DNA of 5,489 nucleotides from Acidimicrobiaceae bacterium (GCA_003154135.1 PMCN01000220.1:1-5489), one strand, 5' to 3'; counted from the stretch's first letter, positions 1 to 5,355 are shown. The notes: a model not told the origin generated them from the letters alone. Made by a program: numbers and translations.

Positions 1-96
1 TTCGTGTGCGGCGACCACCGCGACACGCCGTCGATCCAGGGCGCCCTGTTCTCGGGGCGTCGGTGCGGCGAGGCCGTGCTGCGCTCGTTCGCCTGA
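1..96 (+). CDS. FAD-dependent oxidoreductase (amine oxidase / protoporphyrinogen-oxidase-like), C-terminal end only
   Basis: Only the last 31 codons and the TGA stop (94-96) are in the window. The peptide begins FVCGDHRDTPSIQGALFSGR and continues with a short Gly/Glu/Ala-containing helix. A pattern Gly-Asp-(x)n-Ser-Ile-x-Gly-Ala-x-x-Ser-Gly-Arg near the C-terminus is the second FAD-contacting motif of flavin amine oxidases, phytoene desaturases and protoporphyrinogen-oxidase-like enzymes; the Asp binds the FAD ribityl/phosphate and the following helix packs on the flavin. The substrate cannot be told from this fragment. It is on the same strand as the methyltransferase gene 38 bp downstream, but that gene has its own promoter signals in the gap, so co-transcription is not required. 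Confidence 0.72.
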   Translation, partial: FVCGDHRDTPSIQGALFSGRRCGEAVLRSFA

Positions 97-99
97 CGC

Positions 100-128
100 T
101 TGCCCGCGGTTGACAATACAAGTACAAT
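100..128 (+). promoter_or_regulatory. Probable leaderless promoter of the methyltransferase gene
   Basis: A -35-like TTGCCC (100-105, 4/6 match to TTGACA) and a -10 TACAAT (123-128, 5/6 match to TATAAT) are separated by 17 bp. Six bases separate the -10 from the ATG at 135, so transcription should start at or next to the A of the start codon. No Shine-Dalgarno-like purine run lies before the ATG. Together these point to a leaderless mRNA, common in actinobacteria. A second exact TTGACA at 110-115 has no well-spaced -10 upstream of the gene. Confidence 0.55.
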
Positions 129-134
129 ACAAGT
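113..134 (+). repeat. Perfect tandem 11-bp direct repeat abutting the start codon
   Basis: The unit ACAATACAAGT occurs at 113-123 and again at 124-134 with no gap and no mismatch, ending directly before the ATG at 135. It covers the -10 element of the methyltransferase gene. The repeat is A/T-rich (3 of 11 bases G/C) in otherwise very GC-rich DNA. An 11-bp period is close to one helical turn, so two protein subunits could bind the same DNA face; an operator role is inferred, and the binding protein is unknown. Confidence 0.8.
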
Positions 135-935
135 ATGACAGTCGACTGGAACCCAGCTCAGTACCACCGCTTCGTCGAGGAGCGCAGCCGACCGGCTCGC
201 GACCTGCTGGCGATGGTCCAGCCGACCGCCACCCAGCGCATGGCACGCGGCGTCGATCTCGGCTGCGGATCCGGCGAGCTCACCGCGATGGTGGCCGATC
301 AGCTCCACGTCGCCGACATGGTGGGCATCGACTCCTCGCCGGCGATGCTGGCCGACGCCCAGGCGCACGCCCGACCGGGGTTGCACTTCCAGGCCGGCGA
401 CATCGCCGAGTGGACGTCGCTCGGCGATCACCAGCTGGTGTTCGCCAACGCCGCGCTGCAATGGGTGCCCGAGCACGATCTGGTGCTGCGCAGGTGGCGC
501 GACGGGCTCGCCCCTGGCGGCCAGCTCGCGGTGCAGGTGCCCGCCAACGCCCACATGCCGTCGCACGTGGTGGCCGACCAGGTGGCGCACCAGCCGCGGT
601 TCCTCGAGGCGTTCGGCACTGCCGGCCCTCCGCTCGATCCCGTCGCCCACCACGTGCTCGCGCCCGAGGACTACGCGGTGCTGCTGCACGACCTGGGCTT
701 CGTCGAGGAGGAAGTGCTGCTGCGCGTGTACCCGCACGTGCTGCCCAGCAGCCGGCACGTGGTGGAGTGGGTGCGCGGCACCACGCTCACCAGGTTCCAG
801 AAGCGGCTCGACCCCGACGTGTTCGAGGCCTTCGTCGCGGAGTACGAGACGCAGCTGCTCGACGTGATCGGCCGTCACGAGCCGCACTTCTTCCCCTTCC
901 GTCGCATCCTCTTCTGGGGACGCCTGCCGGGGTGA
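135..935 (+). CDS. tam: Trans-aconitate 2-methyltransferase-like SAM-dependent methyltransferase
   Basis: The 266-aa protein is a class I SAM-dependent methyltransferase that closely follows the E. coli Tam pattern. Its N-terminus DWNPAQYHRFVEERSRPARD resembles the Tam N-terminal signature (DWNPxxYxxFxxERSRPAxxLL). SAM motif I is VDLGCGSG (residues 40-47), the acidic residue after strand 2 is in GIDSSPAM (64-71), GDI lies at 88-90, and FANAALQWVPEH (103-114) is the typical Tam post-motif block. Family members methylate trans-aconitate, a spontaneous inhibitory isomer of the citrate-cycle intermediate cis-aconitate, at a carboxylate in the cytosol. Length is slightly above the roughly 250 aa of the E. 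coli enzyme. The ATG at 135 is chosen because it begins the conserved N-terminus and fits the leaderless promoter. The gene converges on the haloalkane dehalogenase gene with 7 bp between the stops. The fold is very secure; the exact substrate is inferred from family similarity. Confidence 0.87.
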   Translation: MTVDWNPAQYHRFVEERSRPARDLLAMVQPTATQRMARGVDLGCGSGELTAMVADQLHVADMVGIDSSPAMLADAQAHARPGLHFQAGDIAEWTSLGDHQLVFANAALQWVPEHDLVLRRWRDGLAPGGQLAVQVPANAHMPSHVVADQVAHQPRFLEAFGTAGPPLDPVAHHVLAPEDYAVLLHDLGFVEEEVLLRVYPHVLPSSRHVVEWVRGTTLTRFQKRLDPDVFEAFVAEYETQLLDVIGRHEPHFFPFRRILFWGRLPG

Positions 936-942
936 GAAGGGC

Positions 943-1851
943 TCAGCCGGCGGCGATGAAGTCGACGATCACCTGCGCGAGCTCAGGACCCTTGTCCTCT
1001 TGGAGGAAGTGTCCCGCCTGCTCGATGGTGACGTGCGGTCGACCGGCGGTGCCGGGCACTTCGCGCAGGAACACCCTGTGGCCGCCGGCTGTGACCGGGT
1101 CGCGGTCGCTGAACGTGCAGAGCCACGGCTTGGTGAAGCGCCGCAGCACCTCCCAGGCAGCCAGCTGGTCGGGTCGGGCAGGGTCGTCGATGCCGGTGGG
1201 CACGAGCGACGGGAAGATCCGCGCGCCGGCTTTGTAGCTGTCGTCGGGGAACGGTGCGTCGTAGGCGGCGACCACCGCGGGGTCGAGCGTGCCCACGCAG
1301 CCACCGTTGACGATGCCGCCGATGGGGAACTGCTCGGCCTCGCGTGAGAACGTGCGCCAGGCGAGGAACGCGTCGGTGGGCGTCGCGTCGCCCGTGGGCA
1401 GGCCGGTGTTGCCGATCACCACGCGTGCCACCCGTTCGGGTTGCGCGGCCACCAATCGCAGGCCGACGAGGCCGCCCCAGTCCTGCCCGAAGAAGGTGAG
1501 GTCGTGGAGGTCGAGCTGGTCGAACAAGGCGTCGCGCATCCACGCCACATGACGGGCGTAGGTGTAGTCGGATTGCTCGCTGGGCTTGTCGGAGCGGCCG
1601 AAGCCGACGAGATCGGGCACCACGCAGCGATGGCCGGCAGCGACGAGCACCGGGATCATGTGGCGGTAGAGGAACGACCAGCTCGGCTCGCCGTGCATGA
1701 GCAGCACCGGCGCGGCATCGGGTGGGCCCTCGTCGAGGTAGTGCACGCGGAGCTCGCCGCCCTCGCCGTCGGCCACCGTGAGGTAGTGCGGTTCGAACGG
1801 GAAGTCGGGAAGGTTCGCGAAGCGGGCGTCGGGCGTGCGCAGTGCCTTCAT
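943..1851 (-). CDS. Haloalkane dehalogenase (subfamily I, DhlA/DhmA-like), EC 3.8.1.5
   Basis: The 302-aa alpha/beta-hydrolase would cleave carbon-halogen bonds of haloalkanes with water, giving an alcohol, halide and a proton. The full HLD-I pentad is visible: nucleophile Asp124 and first halide-binding Trp125 in GQDWGG, second halide-binding Trp165 in the cap (FLAWRTF), catalytic acid Asp251 in SDRDPVT, and base His281 in AGHFLQED. The oxyanion-loop block HGEPSW lies at 53-58. The stretch AYDAPFPDDSYKAG (197-210) is typical of the family. Overall length and motif spacing follow DhlA of Xanthobacter. The ATG at 1851 overlaps the stop of the upstream TetR gene as ATGA (1848-1851), indicating translational coupling. 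The reading frame stays open far upstream but there it runs antiparallel-frame through the TetR gene and is not protein-like. No signal peptide is seen, so it is cytosolic. The substrate range (chlorinated, brominated or iodinated alkanes) cannot be read from sequence. Confidence 0.92.
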   Translation of the reverse strand: MKALRTPDARFANLPDFPFEPHYLTVADGEGGELRVHYLDEGPPDAAPVLLMHGEPSWSFLYRHMIPVLVAAGHRCVVPDLVGFGRSDKPSEQSDYTYARHVAWMRDALFDQLDLHDLTFFGQDWGGLVGLRLVAAQPERVARVVIGNTGLPTGDATPTDAFLAWRTFSREAEQFPIGGIVNGGCVGTLDPAVVAAYDAPFPDDSYKAGARIFPSLVPTGIDDPARPDQLAAWEVLRRFTKPWLCTFSDRDPVTAGGHRVFLREVPGTAGRPHVTIEQAGHFLQEDKGPELAQVIVDFIAAG

Positions 1852-2513
1852 CCGAGGTCGCCGTCGTGTGCTTGCGCGGGCGAGGCCGGCGCGGTGAACA
1901 ACGCGAAGAGGGCATCGGCGGTCGCCGCCGCTGCCTTCACCCGCGGGAGGTGCTGGTCGTCGCGCAGTAGCCGCCACGACTCGAACGATGCGGCGATGTC
2001 GGCGGTGGCGAGGCGCCCCGCAGCGACGGTGTGGGGCATGGCCGCCAGTTCGGGCGCGAACAGCACGGCGATCTGGTTGCGCAGGAACTCGCGGCCCAAG
2101 GTGAGGCGATCGGCCACGACGAGCTGGAAAGGCGCTCGCAGACGCGACACCAGCGCCACCGACTCGACGGCCTCGAACAGCTCTGCGCGCTGGCGCACGA
2201 GCGCCTGCACCTTCTGCTCGGTGGGCTGGTGGGGGGTGGCACCGATGGGCAGCAACGGGCGCACGTTCTGCTGCTGCTGGATGATGGCGGCCTGGCAGAG
2301 GTCGTCGACGTCGTCGAAGTAGCGGAACAACGAACGCGCCGACACGCCCGAGCGCTCGGCGATCTCCTCCGTGGACGGGTTGAGGATGCCGTCGTTGTAG
2401 AGGCCGAGCAGCGCCTGCACCACGGCCTCGCGATTGCGGTCGCGGCGCAGGTGGCGCCCGTCGGTCGACGGCGCGTCGGTGTGCTCGGGTGGCGGCAGCG
2501 GGGGAGGCACCAT
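1848..2513 (-). CDS. TetR/AcrR-family transcriptional regulator
   Basis: The 221-aa protein has a Pro-rich N-terminal tail (1-18), then a TetR-type DNA-binding domain (about 22-70). The helix-turn-helix is STEEIAERSGVSARSLFRYF (47-66), including the characteristic S-x-x-x-[LI]-[FY]-x-[YH]-F end. The remainder is an all-helical ligand/dimerisation domain with no recognisable ligand signature. TetR proteins are usually dimeric repressors released by a small molecule. It is the first gene of an operon with the haloalkane dehalogenase (4-bp ATGA overlap) and is divergent from the halohydrin dehalogenase gene, so it is the natural candidate for controlling both and itself, with a halogenated substrate or product as possible inducer; this is inferred from context. 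The ATG at 2513 has no Shine-Dalgarno but has a TANNNT element six bases upstream, suggesting leaderless translation. The low-complexity N-terminus leaves a later start possible. Confidence 0.88.
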   Translation of the reverse strand: MVPPPLPPPEHTDAPSTDGRHLRRDRNREAVVQALLGLYNDGILNPSTEEIAERSGVSARSLFRYFDDVDDLCQAAIIQQQQNVRPLLPIGATPHQPTEQKVQALVRQRAELFEAVESVALVSRLRAPFQLVVADRLTLGREFLRNQIAVLFAPELAAMPHTVAAGRLATADIAASFESWRLLRDDQHLPRVKAAAATADALFALFTAPASPAQAHDGDLG

Positions 2514-2519
2514 GCCTGC

Positions 2520-2525
2520 AGGTTA
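2520..2525 (-). promoter_or_regulatory. Possible -10 element of the TetR / haloalkane dehalogenase operon
   Basis: Read on the minus strand this hexamer is TAACCT, a TANNNT-type -10. Exactly six bases separate it from the ATG of the TetR gene, the same geometry as at the two other proposed leaderless starts. No convincing -35 was found; at 17 bp spacing the hexamer is TCAACT, which overlaps the -35 of the divergent promoter. The assignment is therefore tentative. Confidence 0.35.
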
Positions 2526-2544
2526 GCCGACGCGACACAATGAG

Positions 2545-2573
2545 TTGACAGTGAATCTGCCAATTGTTTGAAT
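2545..2573 (+). promoter_or_regulatory. Probable leaderless promoter of the halohydrin dehalogenase gene
   Basis: An exact consensus -35 TTGACA (2545-2550) is followed after 17 bp by TTGAAT (2568-2573, 4/6 match to TATAAT). Six bases later is the ATG at 2580, so the transcript should begin at the start codon. No Shine-Dalgarno sequence precedes the ATG. The -35 lies inside the operator-like palindrome described separately. Confidence 0.55.
2546..2562. promoter_or_regulatory. Candidate TetR operator: 17-bp imperfect palindrome
   Basis: The site reads TGACAG-N5-CTGCCA; the two 6-bp arms are inverted repeats with one mismatch (TGACAG would pair with CTGTCA). It lies in the 66-bp gap between the divergent TetR and halohydrin dehalogenase starts and covers five of the six bases of the -35 of the latter. 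It would also sit over the -35 zone of the TetR operon. Length and symmetry match typical TetR-family operators. Binding is inferred from position and symmetry only. Confidence 0.42.
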
Positions 2574-2579
2574 GCATGC

Positions 2580-3329
2580 ATGATCGCAGCCACCACGAGA
2601 CGAGTCGCCCTGTTGCCCGACGCCAACCACTACGTCGGTCCGGCCCTGGCGCGTCAGCTCGTCACCCGCGGTCACGACCTGGTGGTGGGCACCATCGACG
2701 CCGACCTCCTGGCCGAGCTCACCGCCGCCGGGGCAGCCATCGAGGTGGTCGACGGCGCGCGCGATCTCGCCGAGCCGGCAACGGCCGGCCTGTTGGTCGA
2801 GGCCGGTGTGGCCCGCTTCGGGCGCATCGACACTGCGGTTGCGGCCACGGGCCGCATCGTCACCGGATCGTTCCTCAAGTCGTCGTTCGACGACCTGCGC
2901 GCCGCGGTCAACGGCTGTCTCGAGGCGCCGTACCACTTCCTGCGCGCCGTGGTGCCGGTGATGGTCGCCCAGGCCGACGGCCAGGTGCTGGTCGTCACCA
3001 GCGCGTCCGGCGCCCGACCCACTCCCGGCGCGCCGCTCTACTCGTCGGCGCGCGCCGGGGCCAACATGCTCGTCAAGAACGTGGCCGCAGAAGTGGCGCG
3101 CCACCGGGTCGAGGTGAACGCCGTGGGGACCAACTTCATGGACTTCCCCGAGTTCCGCCGTGCGTCGGGCGCCGACGACCCGGAGGTGCGGGCGCGCCTG
3201 GAGGCCTCCGTGCCGCTCGGACGCCTCGGCACGATGGAGGAGTTCGCCGCGTTCTGCATGCCGTTCGTCGACGGCACCAGCCGCTTCACCACCGGTCAGT
3301 TCGTCGCCTATGCCGGCGGTTGGGCCTGA
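2580..3329 (+). CDS. Halohydrin dehalogenase (haloalcohol dehalogenase), HheG/E-like; SDR-related
   Basis: The 249-aa protein has an SDR fold but not an SDR active site. The cofactor motif TGxxxGIG is absent; at that place is NHYVGPALA (16-24), matching the aromatic-x-Gly part of the halohydrin dehalogenase halide-pocket motif T-x4-[FY]-x-G (here Tyr18, Gly20, but Pro13 where Thr is expected). The catalytic triad Ser-x12-Tyr-x3-Arg is exact: Ser141, Tyr154, Arg158 (YSSARAG), Arg replacing the SDR Lys. VNAVGTNFMDFPEF (179-192) and the C-terminal FVAYAGGW also resemble this family, especially my memory of the G-type enzyme of Ilumatobacter. Such enzymes convert vicinal haloalcohols to epoxides plus halide, cofactor-free, and open epoxides with azide, cyanide or nitrite. 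The ATG at 2580 is preferred over in-frame TTG 2568 because TTG 2568 lies in the proposed -10. The gene is divergent from TetR plus haloalkane dehalogenase. A general SDR annotation is the alternative; the missing glycine motif argues against it. Confidence 0.85.
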   Translation: MIAATTRRVALLPDANHYVGPALARQLVTRGHDLVVGTIDADLLAELTAAGAAIEVVDGARDLAEPATAGLLVEAGVARFGRIDTAVAATGRIVTGSFLKSSFDDLRAAVNGCLEAPYHFLRAVVPVMVAQADGQVLVVTSASGARPTPGAPLYSSARAGANMLVKNVAAEVARHRVEVNAVGTNFMDFPEFRRASGADDPEVRARLEASVPLGRLGTMEEFAAFCMPFVDGTSRFTTGQFVAYAGGWA

Positions 3330-3877
3330 CGCTGCACCACCACGTGGTCGCCCGGCCGCACCTCGCCCGCCGTGACCACCCTCGCGTTGGCGCCGCGCAA
3401 CCGCAGGGCCTTGCCCTCGGGTGAGTTCACGAAGTGCATCGCGTCGAGCCCGAAGCGCTGCGTGAACTTGGCGCAGCCGTTGTGCGGGGCAGCAGTGATC
3501 TCGACCACGGCGTCGCCCATCGCCAGGCGGCTGCCGGCCGGTAGGTTCTCGACGCCCACGTCGAGGTCGACGTAGAACTGATCGCCGGCCAGCGGCCAGC
3601 GATCGCTGTCGCCCGCCAGCAGCGCCACCGAGCGCACGTTCATGATGGTGATCTGCTTGTCGGGGTGCGCGCTGCCGTCGGGCATGTCGCGGCTCGGCCG
3701 GTCGGTCCAGGTGTCGCCCACCAGCCCGACGGCGGGATCGAGCTCGGCCACTGCCAGCACCTCGCGCTCACCGATGGCGGGACGGCGCACGATCATGGCC
3801 ACCTGGCCGGCGTCGCGCGGCGCGGCGGAGAGGGAGGGGAGTGCGGCCTCGAGCTCGGCAGTGGTGCGATGCGTCAT
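3308..3877 (-). CDS. MOSC domain-containing protein
   Basis: The 189-aa protein is a compact MOSC domain, the fold shared by the molybdenum-cofactor sulfurase C-terminus, YiiM and the mARC amidoxime reductases. Visible landmarks are GLVGDTW (51-57), the Arg/His-containing loop with HPDKQITIMN (71-80), the beta-rich core DLDVGVENLPAGSRLAMGD (104-122), and PHNGCAKFTQRFG (131-143) with Cys135, the single conserved cysteine proposed in this superfamily to carry sulfur or contact Moco. The substrate and partner are unknown; known members either transfer sulfur or bind molybdenum cofactor. The ATG at 3877 gives a protein of normal size for a stand-alone MOSC protein; the first 25 residues are a polar helical lead. 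Its last 22 bp, including the TAG stop at 3308-3310, overlap the 3' end of the convergent halohydrin dehalogenase gene. No functional link to dehalogenation can be shown. Confidence 0.86.
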   Translation of the reverse strand: MTHRTTAELEAALPSLSAAPRDAGQVAMIVRRPAIGEREVLAVAELDPAVGLVGDTWTDRPSRDMPDGSAHPDKQITIMNVRSVALLAGDSDRWPLAGDQFYVDLDVGVENLPAGSRLAMGDAVVEITAAPHNGCAKFTQRFGLDAMHFVNSPEGKALRLRGANARVVTAGEVRPGDHVVVQRQAQPPA

Positions 3878-4004
3878 TCGGCAAGTGTGACAGCCCGCCG
3901 GGCCGGGGTCGGCCGGGTTTTCGCTGCTCGGTCACCTCGTCGCGAGCCGTTCGCCGGGACGTTCGGGTCAAGTCGCAGGTCCCCCGCGCCGATACCTCCA
4001 CCTG
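3878..4004. other. 127-bp divergent intergenic region between MOSC and NERD-domain genes
   Basis: The region must hold start signals for both flanking genes but no convincing promoter stands out. A 5-bp G/C hairpin (GGCCG 3901-3905, CGGCC 3910-3914) followed by GGGTTTT (3915-3921) could act as a weak + strand terminator or be chance in GC-rich DNA. No Shine-Dalgarno precedes the ATG at 4005 (the preceding bases are pyrimidine-rich), and none precedes the ATG at 3877, so leaderless starts are possible. No RNA gene was recognised. Confidence 0.4.
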
Positions 4005-5315
4005 ATGATCGAAGGTGGAAACGCAGGTGGGAGCGCCCTGGCGCAGGCCAATCAGCGGCGCGCGACGGCCGACCGCCTGATCGCCGAGGCGACCTGGCTC
4101 GAGCGCGTCGCCAACGACGAACGGCAGATGGCCGCGCAGCTCCTGAACCTGCCCACCGCCTACTCGATCCTGCACGACCTGCGGGTGCCGGGCTCGAAGG
4201 GAAACATCGATCACGTGGTGGTCGGGCCGGGTGGCGCCTTCCTCGTGGTGACGCGCCGCTACGCGCAGTCGATCTCGTACAAAGCCGACCAGCTGTTCGC
4301 CGGTGACACGTCCCTGCGCGGCGACCTCGACTCCGCCCGCGTGGAGTCGCAGCTGCTCACGCAGACCCTCGGCACTCCGGTGGTGCCGGTGATCGGCTTG
4401 CTCGGCTCGGTGCTGCCCGCCACGGTGCCCCAGCAGCTCGCAGGTGTGCTGATCTGCGCAGGCGACAACGTCGCCCGCGTGATCACCCGCTCGCCGCACA
4501 CGCTGCTCACGCCGACGAAGGTGGCCGACGCGGCCGAGCGAGCGATGCCGTTGCTCAACACGCCTGGCTCCAGCACGCGCACCATGGTCGGGCCTCCCCC
4601 CGAACTGCTGCCGCCTGCTTCGTTCGGTGCCCAGATGCCGACCCCGTCGCTGTCGGCCGACACCGAGCAGGGCAGCCGCCGGGCAGCGCCCAGAGGCGAA
4701 TCGCCGGCGGAACTGATCGCGGTGGCCAGTACCACCAAGGGCAAGCGTGCCGTGAAGAAGGCGCGCACACCGAAGGGCAAGTTGGTCACTGCGAAGGAAA
4801 AGGCTGCGGCCACCGGCGAACGCTCAGGGCGCGCCCGGTCGGCCGGGTTCGTCGCCGCGCTGCTCGTGTCGCTGTGCCTCATCGCCATCGCGGTCGGCAG
4901 CCTGGTGCGGGTGCTCGGCAGCAACTGGCCGGGTTCGACCGCCGCCGCCGGGGTGTCGACCAGCACCAGCGTGGCCGGCACGGGCGTCGACACCGTGCCC
5001 GCAGTGGCCCCCGCCGCACCCGGGGCGCTCACCTTCTCGACCGCGTGCCCGCAGCCGGGAGCCGGTTGGCAGCTCGTGCCGGGGTGGCCCGGCGACCGCA
5101 CGGGGTTGGTGGCCTACGACCTGGAGACGCTGAACCCCGACGGGACGTGGCAACTGGCCGCGTCGATGTCGTCGGCGGCCACGGTGGCAAACGCGACGCT
5201 GCTGCACGAACCGTCCAACAGTGCGGTGACCGCCCGCATCACGGTGGTGATGGCCGACGGTGGCCGGGCCATCGGTTCGCCGGTGACCGTGAACACCCCT
5301 GTCTCGGGCTGCTGA
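4005..5315 (+). CDS. NERD-domain membrane protein with secreted C-terminal domain
   Basis: The 436-aa protein has three parts. Residues 1-45 are a charged helical lead, and 50-185 form a NERD (nuclease-related) domain: LHDLRVPGSKGNIDHVVVGP (56-75), then FLVVTRRYAQ (79-88), a conserved DLDSARVESQ helix (108-117), and a strand set around VPVIGLLGS. Residues 186-278 are a Pro/Ser then Lys/Arg/Ala-rich linker, with strongly basic 245-278. A single hydrophobic helix spans about 279-303. The Ser/Thr/Ala/Pro-rich stretch 305-340 and a beta-rich 95-residue domain with Cys348 and C-terminal Cys436 should lie outside the membrane (basic residues precede the helix, so the N-terminus is inside). NERD domains belong to the PD-(D/E)xK nuclease fold; here the expected D/E-x-K appears as V82-T-R84, suggesting loss of catalysis. 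Function unknown. The ATG at 4005 starts the first plausible coding stretch; no Shine-Dalgarno is present. Confidence 0.75.
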   Translation: MIEGGNAGGSALAQANQRRATADRLIAEATWLERVANDERQMAAQLLNLPTAYSILHDLRVPGSKGNIDHVVVGPGGAFLVVTRRYAQSISYKADQLFAGDTSLRGDLDSARVESQLLTQTLGTPVVPVIGLLGSVLPATVPQQLAGVLICAGDNVARVITRSPHTLLTPTKVADAAERAMPLLNTPGSSTRTMVGPPPELLPPASFGAQMPTPSLSADTEQGSRRAAPRGESPAELIAVASTTKGKRAVKKARTPKGKLVTAKEKAAATGERSGRARSAGFVAALLVSLCLIAIAVGSLVRVLGSNWPGSTAAAGVSTSTSVAGTGVDTVPAVAPAAPGALTFSTACPQPGAGWQLVPGWPGDRTGLVAYDLETLNPDGTWQLAASMSSAATVANATLLHEPSNSAVTARITVVMADGGRAIGSPVTVNTPVSGC

Positions 5316-5330
5316 CCAGCGGCTCGTGGC

Positions 5331-5349
5331 GCGTCGTTGTGAGCGACGC
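5331..5349. other. Short hairpin between the NERD gene and fusA
   Basis: GCGTCG (5331-5336) and CGACGC (5344-5349) form a perfect 6-bp stem with a 7-nt loop, 15 bp after the NERD gene stop. No T-tract follows, so a classical intrinsic terminator is unlikely; it may be a weak or factor-assisted terminator or chance. Confidence 0.25.
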
Positions 5350-5355
5350 CGCCGA

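Noticed and set aside
139..148. Perfect palindrome CAGTCGACTG preceded by TGA, sharing the TGACAG half-site with the candidate operator at 2546; another TGACAG occurs at 3888-3893.
   Set aside because: It lies inside the first codons of tam and lacks the second arm of the operator; a 6-bp half-site is expected by chance a few times in this length.
135..935. Reading the methyltransferase as a halide methyltransferase linked to the dehalogenases.
   Set aside because: The N-terminal and mid-protein blocks follow trans-aconitate methyltransferase, not halide/thiol methyltransferases, and it is convergent with its own promoter.
110..1237. A long + strand open frame starting at 110.
   Set aside because: It is a shadow frame of the methyltransferase and of the antisense of the dehalogenase: Arg-rich, no domain, typical of GC-rich DNA.
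1852..2577. An N-terminal extension of the haloalkane dehalogenase (the frame stays open upstream to 2577, giving a 544-aa reading).
   Set aside because: The extra part is Arg/Ala/Pro/His-rich out-of-frame translation of the TetR gene. The enzyme's normal N-terminus begins at ATG 1851, coupled to the TetR stop.
2580..3329. Annotating the gene as an ordinary NAD(P)-dependent SDR.
   Set aside because: No glycine-rich cofactor motif and no catalytic lysine; the Ser-x12-Tyr-x3-Arg spacing fits halohydrin dehalogenases exactly.
3901..3921. G/C hairpin followed by TTTT as an intrinsic terminator.
   Set aside because: The stem is only 5 bp, GGG separates it from the T run, and it sits about 570 bp past the nearest + strand gene, so it is not called a terminator.
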